DNA of 64,000 bases from assembly GCF_020084865.1 (NCBI RefSeq), contig NZ_CP071953.1:2728001-2792000 (forward strand), in the 5' to 3' direction. Under the pieces are notes generated by a model. It worked only from the letters and a program-made list of their open reading frames with translations, did not search any database and had not been told where the DNA came from. Source of the stretch: Candidatus Kaistella beijingensis. Lineage in GTDB: Bacteria > Bacteroidota > Bacteroidia > Flavobacteriales > Weeksellaceae. The first letter of the stretch is position 1, and the number at the start of each line of letters is the position of its first letter. Of this stretch, positions 7,839-15,914 are shown piece by piece. The position numbers and the translations under genes are program-made.

Positions 7839-10658
7839 TCAAAACCATCCTCTCCTGAAATAATTGGTTACGGCAGAGAAATTCAGTACCAAAGTAAAAC
7901 GTATTCTCTTCCCATAATCTTTAAATGAAGGCTCAAAACCGAGCGAACTTTGTATCGGGAAATAAACTTCCAAAAAATCAGGAATGACCTTCACTTTCAC
8001 ACCAGAATCCCAAATGAATTGAGAATCACGACCTACATTTTTATAGATTCCCGCATCCGCATAAATATTAAACCATTTCCAAACGTGAGAATCTACATTG
8101 AATGCGGTAATCCATCGATTTGCGGTAGTTCCGATAAAGGATTTAAAACCACCATCCGTAATGATCAGCTGTTGTGCAAGAATTCCGGAAGTTGCACTTT
8201 GTCCCAATAATCCGTAAGAAAAACTGTAATTCGATGTGCGTGAAATTCCGTAATCGAAAAGGTTGTTTTTCGTTTGATTAGAGATAAAATAGCCCCCAAA
8301 AATCCTGAAACTTACTTTCTTGTCCTTCGCGTATTCCCAGCGGTAAAACGCCTCTGCTGAAATTTTCTGGAAATCCTCCATCAACTGAAGATTCGTGCTG
8401 AAATATTTTTCGTGGATGATCTGCCGGTTCGAATAACCGTAACCAATGCTCCACAGATTGTACTTTGCATATTCGTTTTTGCGAATCATTTCCGGATTCA
8501 AATCTTTGTCGAAGAAATTGTAGGAAATTCCCACGCTTCTACTGGTATCACTTCTGGGATTTTTCGCAAAACTTATGCTTGCAAATGCCGAGAATTTGCG
8601 ATAGGTTAAATCATAATCGTAATGAAAATAGGATCCGGATACTCCCAAATCCAAACTTCTGTAAAAACTTTCAGCAGGTAAGAACGAGTACGAAACACCA
8701 CCGGAACCGGTAAGTTTTCCTGTACCTGAACTAAAATAGGGCGTAATTGAATACTTAAATTTCCTTTCAAAAAGTGAAGAATTTTTAAAATTAAGACCAA
8801 ACAAAACTTTGTCGTAGGCATTGAAATTCGTTCTCGGATTCAGATAAATCTCGTTGTATTCGGGATTGGGAATGTCCTTGAAAAGTTTAAAACGTATCTT
8901 CTTCTGATTGGCGAAAAATCCTTTCGTGTAGCGATAATTATCTCTGAAATTATTTTCTGGAAAGATATATTCGCTGTTTACTACAATTTTATCGGCATCA
9001 GATTGCGGGATGTTGTAGGGTTTAGGCTCCATAGAATCGTCGGTATCGAACCAGAATTCCTTCTTTTCTCCCTTTTTATTTTCGGTTTCCACTTTGAAGG
9101 GAATTTGCTGAACCGTATTTTTTTTCACCTTGATTTGAAATTCGTCTCCCAATTTTTTGTAACGTCTTAAACTGAAATTCGTGCGGTTTTTTTGCTGGAT
9201 AAACCGCTCTAAAAATTCCGAAGAATAGCCCGAAGCTAAAGCCAGCTCATCCAAAAACTCTTTAGTATTGATAGGTTTTGTGGCATTTTTCTTTAGATAA
9301 AATTTCATAAAATCATCAAAAATTTCTTTACCCATTTTTTCGGCGATAAAGGAAATTAGACTTCCCATTTCAAAATAACTGATTGCAGAAGCGTTATAAT
9401 TACTCAACTTCTCAAAAGGTTCAGCTATTTTTTGATCCAAATTCTGCGTCATGATGTATTGATAGGCCAAACCATAACGCTCTGAAAGTTTCAGTCTGGA
9501 GGCGTGAAACATTTTCAGCGGTTTCAACCCAAAAATTTTTGCATTGTCGGGAAGTTCGCCCAAAAGTTTCTCGTCTTTATAGTATCGGTCGAGGTACTGA
9601 ATTTCGAGGTAGGTTTTTAGTCCGTTCATCATCCAATGATCAGCGTTTTTCTCAAAAATAGTTGTCTGCGATACAATATTTTTCGCCAAAATGCTGAAAT
9701 AGTTCAAATCAATCTTTTTAGCGTCATCAAAAAGTTGCCAACGGAATTTCCAGAATTTAATATCGTCCGTTCCGGTAAAGTTTTCCGCATTTTTAAATTT
9801 TTCGGTGATCAAAATTTTTGAGGGCAGAAATCCTATTTTGCTCTTGATGAAATTAAGTTGCAGCGGTAGATAAAATTCCAGATTCTGTCTTTCAGCTGGG
9901 GTTAAGAGATAACCGAAATCAATTTGGATATTTTGTGCATCAACAGTAGTGGCAATGCTGTCAAATTTGTTTTCAGTAATTAAAAACTCTGGATCGTTAT
10001 TTAGATTTCCCTGAAAATAATTGGGCTGAATTTCTTTCAGATTGCTCTTTGAAAACCAGTTTGCGGGAACATCCAGATTCACCGTCCAGAAAATTCCGGG
10101 GCTTTGATTTTCCTCAATATCAATAAAATTTCTTTCGGGCTGGTTCTCGTTTTCAAAACCATCGGGAACGATGAAGAAGTACTTAAGTTTGAATTTCTTT
10201 CCATCCGTTCCGTAATTCGTAAATTTTTCTGATGGCAAATTCAGTGTATATTCCAACGAAATTTTTACGCTTTTTCCTGGCTCTAATTTTTCGGCAAGTG
10301 AAAGGTAAACATTTTCATCGGACTCGTTAACTCCAGAAATCGCTTTATTATCAATTTTAGCCTTAAAATTTTCTACACTTCCTAATTCGTTAGAATTTGC
10401 GAAGTAAAGTTCGCTCTTTCGGTCTTCCAATTTTCTTTTGAGAAGGGGAGTGTGTCGGTTTCTGTAGGCGGAAATCCAATTGAGAAGTTTGATTTTTTCT
10501 AAACTTGAATTGGTGTTGTTGAAATAGGTAATCTCCTCATTTACGGAAACCTGCCTATCATTTTCAACAATTCTTGCAGCGATGTAAACACTGTCCTGTT
10601 GGCCAAAAACAGCAACAAAACCGAACACCAATAAAAATCCGCACAAAAATCTTTTCAT
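7839..10658 (-). CDS. M1-aminopeptidase-like protein fused to an outer-membrane beta-barrel; zinc motif missing
   Basis: A 939-residue exported protein (signal peptide about residues 1-20, ending VFGQ). The N-terminal half (to about 500) follows the M1 peptidase layout: a beta-sandwich start (ISAYRNRHTPLLKRK), a helical region, then DHWMMNGLKTYLE near 340-352, where active M1 enzymes read W-x-N-E-G-x-A-T-Y. No HExxH is present; the equivalent helix reads LNYFSILAKNIV (about 318-329), and the third zinc ligand glutamate is replaced by asparagine. After about residue 600 the chain becomes amphipathic strands (FKYSITPYFSSG, SVGISYNFFDKD, VYFPIQSSLGFE) ending in RRGWF, consistent with a C-terminal barrel. 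It is probably a non-catalytic surface protein; the M1 relationship is inferred from motif positions only. Confidence 0.72.
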   Translation of the reverse strand: MKRFLCGFLLVFGFVAVFGQQDSVYIAARIVENDRQVSVNEEITYFNNTNSSLEKIKLLNWISAYRNRHTPLLKRKLEDRKSELYFANSNELGSVENFKAKIDNKAISGVNESDENVYLSLAEKLEPGKSVKISLEYTLNLPSEKFTNYGTDGKKFKLKYFFIVPDGFENENQPERNFIDIEENQSPGIFWTVNLDVPANWFSKSNLKEIQPNYFQGNLNNDPEFLITENKFDSIATTVDAQNIQIDFGYLLTPAERQNLEFYLPLQLNFIKSKIGFLPSKILITEKFKNAENFTGTDDIKFWKFRWQLFDDAKKIDLNYFSILAKNIVSQTTIFEKNADHWMMNGLKTYLEIQYLDRYYKDEKLLGELPDNAKIFGLKPLKMFHASRLKLSERYGLAYQYIMTQNLDQKIAEPFEKLSNYNASAISYFEMGSLISFIAEKMGKEIFDDFMKFYLKKNATKPINTKEFLDELALASGYSSEFLERFIQQKNRTNFSLRRYKKLGDEFQIKVKKNTVQQIPFKVETENKKGEKKEFWFDTDDSMEPKPYNIPQSDADKIVVNSEYIFPENNFRDNYRYTKGFFANQKKIRFKLFKDIPNPEYNEIYLNPRTNFNAYDKVLFGLNFKNSSLFERKFKYSITPYFSSGTGKLTGSGGVSYSFLPAESFYRSLDLGVSGSYFHYDYDLTYRKFSAFASISFAKNPRSDTSRSVGISYNFFDKDLNPEMIRKNEYAKYNLWSIGYGYSNRQIIHEKYFSTNLQLMEDFQKISAEAFYRWEYAKDKKVSFRIFGGYFISNQTKNNLFDYGISRTSNYSFSYGLLGQSATSGILAQQLIITDGGFKSFIGTTANRWITAFNVDSHVWKWFNIYADAGIYKNVGRDSQFIWDSGVKVKVIPDFLEVYFPIQSSLGFEPSFKDYGKRIRFTLVLNFSAVTNYFRRGWF

Positions 10659-10816
10659 TATAAAGCAATTCTCAAATATAATGATGTTTTTATAAAACTG
10701 ATGGTGTTTTTCTTAAAATTTTAAAGGGAAAATCCATCTGGATGAGGTTCGGTAAGAAGCCGTTTTTTTGACCTTAATCAATTATAACCTCAAACTTTGT
10801 TCAGATTTATTTATTT

Positions 10817-11686
10817 TTGGTAAAACTTTCCATATTGTTTAAAGGGTTCCATATTGCTTTTCTGTTTTTGATCCTTGGTGTTCAGCAAACTTTTTCCCAA
10901 GTGATTGAAACTACAGTGCCTTTAATCATCGATGAAAGTAAAGCAACGATTCGCACTCGTTTTACGCCGCCCAAAGGTTATATTTGGATGAAAGAAGAAG
11001 CGGGAAGTTTTAGCGAATACCTCAATTATTTTCCGCTGCATCCGCCGAATTTCCCGGTGCGTGATTTCAAGGCAGTTCCCATACCGAGACAAAATAACCA
11101 CGTTGCGATTTTGAAAATTGATGTGGGCGACAAAGATTTGCAGCAATGTGCCGATGCATGGATGAGATTGTACGGAGAATATCTTTGGTCAAAAAAACGC
11201 TTTGATGAAATTGGTTTCGAACTAACGAGCGGGCAATTTTTTTCATGGAACGATTACAAAAACGGAACCCGGACAAAAGAAGTTGGAAAACGGGTAAGGT
11301 TTATCAAAACGGGAAAAGTGGACGATTCTTACGAGACTTTCCGCGAATATCTGAACATTATTTTCCGGTATGCGGGAACCATTTCTTTGGACAGAGAATC
11401 GGTACCGGTGTTGAAAAATTCTGAAATTAAATCGGGAGATTATCTGATAAAACCAGGAAGTCCCGGCCATTCCGTAATTATTGTGGGGGTGGCGAGAAAT
11501 AATGCAGGAAAAAGGCTCTATCTTTTAGCGGAAAGTTTTATGCCTGCACAAGACATCCATATTTTGCGAAATCCCGACGCAAAACTTTCGCCTTGGTACG
11601 AACTGGATGTCAATGCACCCCAAACCGTGACTGCGAAGTATATTTTTAAACCTACTTCCATTAAAAGATTTCAAAAATTGAAATAA
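10817..11686 (+). CDS. DUF4846 family secreted protein
   Basis: A 289-residue protein starting at TTG (10817); no ATG precedes the hydrophobic signal segment (about residues 8-28, ending TFSQ). It matches what I know as DUF4846, conserved in Bacteroidota and uncharacterised. Visible blocks: YFPLHPPNFPVRDF near 71-84; QQCADAWMRLYGEYLW with Cys111 at a helix start; GQFFSWNDY; and GDYLIKPGSPGHSVIIVG with His218, followed by LLAESFMPAQDIHIL. The Cys-helix plus His-strand order resembles NlpC/P60 or papain-like folds, which is inference. It is a monocistronic gene converging on yceI through a shared terminator. Confidence 0.75.
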   Translation: MVKLSILFKGFHIAFLFLILGVQQTFSQVIETTVPLIIDESKATIRTRFTPPKGYIWMKEEAGSFSEYLNYFPLHPPNFPVRDFKAVPIPRQNNHVAILKIDVGDKDLQQCADAWMRLYGEYLWSKKRFDEIGFELTSGQFFSWNDYKNGTRTKEVGKRVRFIKTGKVDDSYETFREYLNIIFRYAGTISLDRESVPVLKNSEIKSGDYLIKPGSPGHSVIIVGVARNNAGKRLYLLAESFMPAQDIHILRNPDAKLSPWYELDVNAPQTVTAKYIFKPTSIKRFQKLK

Positions 11687-11688
11687 AA

Positions 11689-11723
11689 AAAGCGGAAAAT
11701 GGTGTCACCCGATTTTCCGCTTT
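11689..11723. terminator. Bidirectional terminator, DUF4846 / yceI
   Basis: A 12-bp perfect stem AAAGCGGAAAAT / ATTTTCCGCTTT around an 11-nt loop. It has T-rich tails on both strands, including a seven-T run on the minus strand. Confidence 0.9.
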
Positions 11724-11744
11724 GCTGTTTTTAAAACTAATTTT

Positions 11745-12317
11745 TTATTCAGCAGTCAATTCAAAATCTCCTTTTATTCTTACCAAATCACTGATCATCG
11801 GTGCCGGAAATTTTGGGCCAATTCCGAAGTCGGATCTCTTCAAAGTACCGTAAACTTGATAACCGTAGGTTTTTTTCTTGTTCATTGCGTTAATGGTATT
11901 TCCTCTGTAAACCAAGGTTAAAGTCACCGGTTTTGTAATTCCGTGCATGGTGAGATTTCCCTTCAAAGTGTAGTAATTGTTTTTAGTTTTGGTGAGGGAA
12001 GTACTGGTGAAATCCAAGGTTGGATATTTTTCTGCGTCAAAGAAATCAGGACTTTTCAGGTGGGTGTCGCGTTGTTCAATATCCGTGTTGATGGAATTGA
12101 TATCGGCAGAAAATGTAAGAGTAGATTTCGCAAAACTTTTTTCGTTGGCGTTAATGGTTAATGATGCCTTGTTGAAATTTCCCGTAATATCATTGATTCC
12201 GAGGTGAATGACCGCAAATTGAATTCTGGAATGAGCAGGATCGCTCTTTAGAACAATCTGTCCGAACATTGAAATTGAAAACACTAAAACAGTGATGATT
12301 GAAAGTAATTTTTTCAT
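11745..12317 (-). CDS. YceI family periplasmic protein
   Basis: A 190-residue exported protein (signal peptide about residues 1-20, ending MFGQ). It follows the YceI lipocalin-like pattern: DPAHSRIQFAVIHLGIND at the start, SADINSINTDIEQRDTHLKSPDFFDAEKYP in the middle, LKGNLTMHGITKPVTLTL and a final FGIGPKFPAP...VRIKGDFEL. YceI proteins bind polyisoprenoid or fatty lipids in a barrel; the ligand here is not known. The adjacent FrnE gene is on the same strand 73 bp upstream, so they may be co-transcribed. Confidence 0.9.
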   Translation of the reverse strand: MKKLLSIITVLVFSISMFGQIVLKSDPAHSRIQFAVIHLGINDITGNFNKASLTINANEKSFAKSTLTFSADINSINTDIEQRDTHLKSPDFFDAEKYPTLDFTSTSLTKTKNNYYTLKGNLTMHGITKPVTLTLVYRGNTINAMNKKKTYGYQVYGTLKRSDFGIGPKFPAPMISDLVRIKGDFELTAE

Positions 12318-12390
12318 AATGATTTTATTTTGGTTGATTTAAATTTGATTTATTGTCTATTGACAGCGAAACGATTTGACGATTTACTTT

Positions 12391-13104
12391 TTAATTGCAG
12401 TTTCCTTCTATATCGCAACTTTCTCCCGAATTGATGATTTGCAAGCCGTTGTCGCCGGAAGAAAATTCTTCCCAGGATTTATTCAGGACTTCCAGGAAAA
12501 GTTCAGGTTGTTGTGCACCAGAAACGCCATATTTGTCATTAAAAACGAAAAACGGAACCGCATTTATTCCAAGTTGTCGCGCCATTTGAAGGTCTTCATT
12601 AACTTTATACGCCATTTCATCAGATTTTAAAGCATCTTTTATTTCATCTTCACTTAATCCAACCGATTTTCCGATTTTAATTAAAGTCGCTTCATCGTCA
12701 ATATTTTGACCATTTTCAAATTGTGCTTCAAAAAGTTTTTCCTCGATTTCGTTGGCTAGATTTTTAGTTTTCGCCAACTGAATGAGAAGATGTCCTCTGA
12801 ACGAATTTGCCACTTTTGAATCGTCAAAATTAAAATCGATTCCCGCTTCTTGACCTGCATTTTTTGCGTGACCGTGAAGGATTTTGGCTTCTTCTACCGA
12901 AATTCCTTTTCGTGAAGCGAGGTATTCGTAATTATCTCTGTCTGCATCGGTCGTTAAATCGGGATCGAGTTGGAAACTGTGCCAATTCACCTCAATATTT
13001 TTTGCACTGGGAAATTGTTCCAACGCTCTTTCAAACTTTCTTTTTCCGACATAGCAAAACGGACAGCGAATGTCGCTCCAAATATCCACTTTCATATTTT
13101 TCAT
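12391..13104 (-). CDS. DsbA-family oxidoreductase, FrnE-like
   Basis: A 237-residue cytoplasmic thioredoxin-fold protein with no signal peptide. The redox motif CPFC is at residues 14-17 within WSDIRCPFCYVGKRKFE. A helical insert follows (ISVEEAKILHGHAKNAGQEAG), and the cis-Pro loop is GINAVPFFVF. These features are typical of FrnE/2-hydroxychromene isomerase-like DsbA proteins. A second possible start is the ATG at 13095. A -7-like box (TATCTTTG on the minus strand, 13128-13135) lies 23 bp before the start. The substrate is unknown. Confidence 0.88.
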   Translation of the reverse strand: MKNMKVDIWSDIRCPFCYVGKRKFERALEQFPSAKNIEVNWHSFQLDPDLTTDADRDNYEYLASRKGISVEEAKILHGHAKNAGQEAGIDFNFDDSKVANSFRGHLLIQLAKTKNLANEIEEKLFEAQFENGQNIDDEATLIKIGKSVGLSEDEIKDALKSDEMAYKVNEDLQMARQLGINAVPFFVFNDKYGVSGAQQPELFLEVLNKSWEEFSSGDNGLQIINSGESCDIEGNCN

Positions 13105-13426
13105 AATACTGATTTGATTTATTGGAACAAAGATAGTGCCTTAAAAAGTGAGCTACATTGATGTATGGTAAGTTTATTTTGCACCAAAGAACAACGCAAA
13201 GATTCGAATCAATTCACTGATGAAGCCTGCTTTGAACATTTCCCTAAACATTCGCTTAATCAATCCCGAAACTTGGGGATAAACTTTGCGTCCTTAAAAA
13301 AGTGAAGGATTAATAATAATCTTTGCGTTAAAAAAAGTATTCTGTGACAGAAATTTTGAAATTAATATTAATGCAAATTATTCAAGTTTAGATTGGTGTT
13401 TACTTTCATTTCCGTGTCCGAATCCC
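13105..13426. other. 322-bp gap without a gene; distant 12-bp inverted repeat
   Basis: No ORF or RNA gene seen. It contains AACGCAAAGATT at 13193-13204 and its exact reverse complement AATCTTTGCGTT at 13318-13329, plus the related word AAACTTTGCG near 13281. These are probably degenerate intergenic repeat words rather than a functional hairpin. The left end carries the -7-like box of the FrnE gene. Confidence 0.55.
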
Positions 13427-14347
13427 CTAAACTCCAAAAGTATATTTCAAAACGAAATACCAAATCGCCAAAGTAACAAAGGAAAGCGGAATCCCAATAC
13501 CAATCATAAGGTTTGAAACTTTTGGCGAAAGTTGGTGGTCAATTGCAATAATGACGGCGGTAATCATCGGAGCCATTGCGGATTCCAGAAAGGAAATTTC
13601 AATCATTTCTCCGCGCTGTTTTAGAATGATGAAATAAAGAACAAAAACAAATGCAGGAAACAGAATCAGTTTAAATAAAAGTCCCCAAAAAAGAGGTTTA
13701 GAATCTGAATCTAATTTTTGCCAACGAAGCTGACTTCCCACAGAAACCAGTGCAAGCGGAACCGTTGTCGCACCAAGTTTTGAGAAAACTTCATCCAATT
13801 CAACTGGAACGGAAACACTGAAAATATTCAACAAAACTGCGATGCTAAAAGCAATGAATGGAGGAAATCGAATAATTTTTTTAAAAATCTCCAACACTGA
13901 ACTTTGTCCACCTGAATAAAAATTCGCCACCGCAATTCCAACTGTGGAAAGGGCGACAAATCCTCCCGGTTGGTCAACAAGCATCACGGTTTTAATTCCG
14001 CTTTCGCCATAAATCGCCTGAATGACAGGTATTCCGATGAATGAAGTGTTGCCAAAACCTGCACCCATAATCAATGCGCCAATCAAACCTTTTGACCAAT
14101 TCATTTTCTTTCCTAAAAAAGTGAAAAACAAAATCGCCAAGATAATGTTCATCCACGCAATGGCGACAGGAAAAATAATTTGGTAACTCAACACCACTTT
14201 CGGAATGTAGTAAAGCGCAAGAGCTGAAAGTGAAATATTCACCACAAAAGAATTCAACGCCGAATGTCCATTTTCTGGAAAAATTTTGGTTTTTCTCAAA
14301 AATATTCCGAGAAACAGACAAAGGAAAAGTAGGATTAAATTTGACAT
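13427..14347 (-). CDS. AEC family (auxin efflux carrier-like) transporter
   Basis: A 306-residue integral membrane protein with about ten hydrophobic segments. The N-terminal half has LGIFLRKTKIFPENGHSALN and ends in GLIGALIMGAGFGNTSFIG, the conserved G-x-G-N-x-x-F/Y-x-G motif of AEC carriers. The C-terminal half repeats the fold with LESAMAPMITAVIIAIDHQL. AEC members export or exchange small organic anions such as malate; the substrate here cannot be read from sequence. It lies immediately downstream of the UMP synthase gene on the same strand, but a terminator hairpin separates them. Confidence 0.85.
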   Translation of the reverse strand: MSNLILLFLCLFLGIFLRKTKIFPENGHSALNSFVVNISLSALALYYIPKVVLSYQIIFPVAIAWMNIILAILFFTFLGKKMNWSKGLIGALIMGAGFGNTSFIGIPVIQAIYGESGIKTVMLVDQPGGFVALSTVGIAVANFYSGGQSSVLEIFKKIIRFPPFIAFSIAVLLNIFSVSVPVELDEVFSKLGATTVPLALVSVGSQLRWQKLDSDSKPLFWGLLFKLILFPAFVFVLYFIILKQRGEMIEISFLESAMAPMITAVIIAIDHQLSPKVSNLMIGIGIPLSFVTLAIWYFVLKYTFGV

Positions 14348-14386
14348 GAAGCGACAGGAATTCTTTTATAAAATGTTTAAATCAAA

Positions 14387-14413
14387 AATGCACAAATAAA
14401 ATATTCGTGCATT
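14387..14413 (-). terminator. Probable terminator of the UMP synthase gene
   Basis: On the minus strand, AATGCAC ... GTGCATT closes an AT-rich loop with a short extra pairing and is followed by TTTTTG. It is located just past the stop of the UMP synthase gene. Confidence 0.6.
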
Positions 14414-14436
14414 CGGGGCAGTTTTTATTTCAAAAA

Positions 14437-15795
14437 TTAAAGACTCTGTTCGTACGCATTCCAACCTGCGATTTTGTAGTTTAAGGCTGCTTTTTCCGCA
14501 TCATCAGATTTGTAAATTCCGCGTCCTACGATGATGAAATCGGTTTCTAATTTTGTAAAAACGTGTTCAGGCGTGTTGTATTGTTGTCCTTTTCCATCGC
14601 CAGAATCGGCAAGATTCACACCCGGAGTAAACAATAAAAGTTCGTTTGGAATTTTATTTTGAGCCACTCCGCCAAAAACATTGGGATGGGAAACTGCAAT
14701 TTTTACGGCTTGTTCGCGGTATTCCATATCGGTCAAAGTTCCTGTGGAAGACATGCTTAAAATCGCAACAACACCCACATTTCTGAAACAATCGAGTGAA
14801 TCGTAGCCTGCAATAACTTGTGCCGTGACAAAATCCGCCCAATTAGAAATTTTGAAAACGCCCATCGAAAACTGAAGTTCCTGCGTGTTTCCAATGTCGG
14901 CAAATTTGCGGTCTTCCATTAAAAGAAAATTGTACTTTGAAGCTAAATCTTTTAACGGTAAAATTGTTTTATCGGCATCAAAATCAGAAATAATATCGAT
15001 ATGCGTTTTCAGTGCAACGATGTGTGGGCCGACTTTTTCAACCAAATTTAATAATTCTGCGGTAGTCGTAACATCAGCGGAAACGATAAGGTTCGAACGT
15101 TTTTCAATAGCGATTTTTAATAATTTTTGAGCAACAGAATGATCACAAATCTTCAGTTTTTCTTCGTAGGAAATTCTTTTTTCTTCTTTGAATTTTACCA
15201 CATTTCCTGCAAGAAAATCGTTGATTCTTTCAATTTCATCATCCATCAACAATCCTTCTTCCTTCAACATTTTGCACACTTCAGAAATTGTGAAAAGCGT
15301 ATGAACATGGTAACCTTTGCTTTCCAAAAGTTCTTTTCCGCCTTGTTGTCGGTCGAGAACTACCACAATGTCGGAAACGGTGATTCCCTCGTTTTCAATT
15401 TCGGGAATGGTTTCTAAAAGAGATTTTCCTGAAGTAATCACATCTTCCACCAAAAGACAGTTTTGACCTTTCGTGAAAATACCTTCAATCAATTTTTTCG
15501 TGCCGTGTTGTTTGGCTTCTTTCCGCTTCATAATCAATGGAATATAACTTTCCAAAGACATCGCAGTCGCCATCGGAAGCGCCGCATAAGGAACTCCGCA
15601 AATCAAATCGAAATTATCCAGTGGAAGCATATCCAAAAGATAATTGGCCAAATTTTTCAAAATTTTCGGGTCTGAAGCAAGTGGCCGCAAATCCACATAA
15701 AATGGACTTTCAATTCCGCTTTTCAGGGTAAATCTTCCGAATTTGATGATGCCGAGTTTGTAGCACTCGAGAAAAAATTCCTTTTTAGTTTCCAT
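14437..15795 (-). CDS. pyrEF: Bifunctional UMP synthase: orotate phosphoribosyltransferase - OMP decarboxylase
   Basis: A 452-residue fusion catalysing the last two steps of UMP synthesis. Residues about 1-195 are OPRT (PyrE): SGIESPFYVDLRPL, CGVPYAALPMA and the PRPP loop VEDVITSGKS at 115-124. Residues about 210-452 are OMP decarboxylase (PyrF) with LKTHIDI (Lys263), the catalytic DxKxxD set EDRKFADIGNT (Asp295, Lys297, Asp300), FKISNWADFVTA, SMSSTGTL, LLLFTPGVNL and a final IIVGRGIY. The OPRT-first order and the OMPDC sequence resemble animal UMPS rather than the short stand-alone PyrF of E. coli. A -7-like TAACTTTG (minus strand, 15814-15821) precedes the start. All visible active-site residues are intact. 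Confidence 0.95.
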   Translation of the reverse strand: METKKEFFLECYKLGIIKFGRFTLKSGIESPFYVDLRPLASDPKILKNLANYLLDMLPLDNFDLICGVPYAALPMATAMSLESYIPLIMKRKEAKQHGTKKLIEGIFTKGQNCLLVEDVITSGKSLLETIPEIENEGITVSDIVVVLDRQQGGKELLESKGYHVHTLFTISEVCKMLKEEGLLMDDEIERINDFLAGNVVKFKEEKRISYEEKLKICDHSVAQKLLKIAIEKRSNLIVSADVTTTAELLNLVEKVGPHIVALKTHIDIISDFDADKTILPLKDLASKYNFLLMEDRKFADIGNTQELQFSMGVFKISNWADFVTAQVIAGYDSLDCFRNVGVVAILSMSSTGTLTDMEYREQAVKIAVSHPNVFGGVAQNKIPNELLLFTPGVNLADSGDGKGQQYNTPEHVFTKLETDFIIVGRGIYKSDDAEKAALNYKIAGWNAYEQSL

Positions 15796-15914
15796 TCAAT
15801 TTTTTACTTTTCACAAAGTTACGTGGAAAAGTTGGAAATTGGAAGTTGAGAACGGAAAGATTTCTATAATTCAGACAGAAAATCTCTATCTTTGAAAAAA
15901 TCAAAACTGTCACA

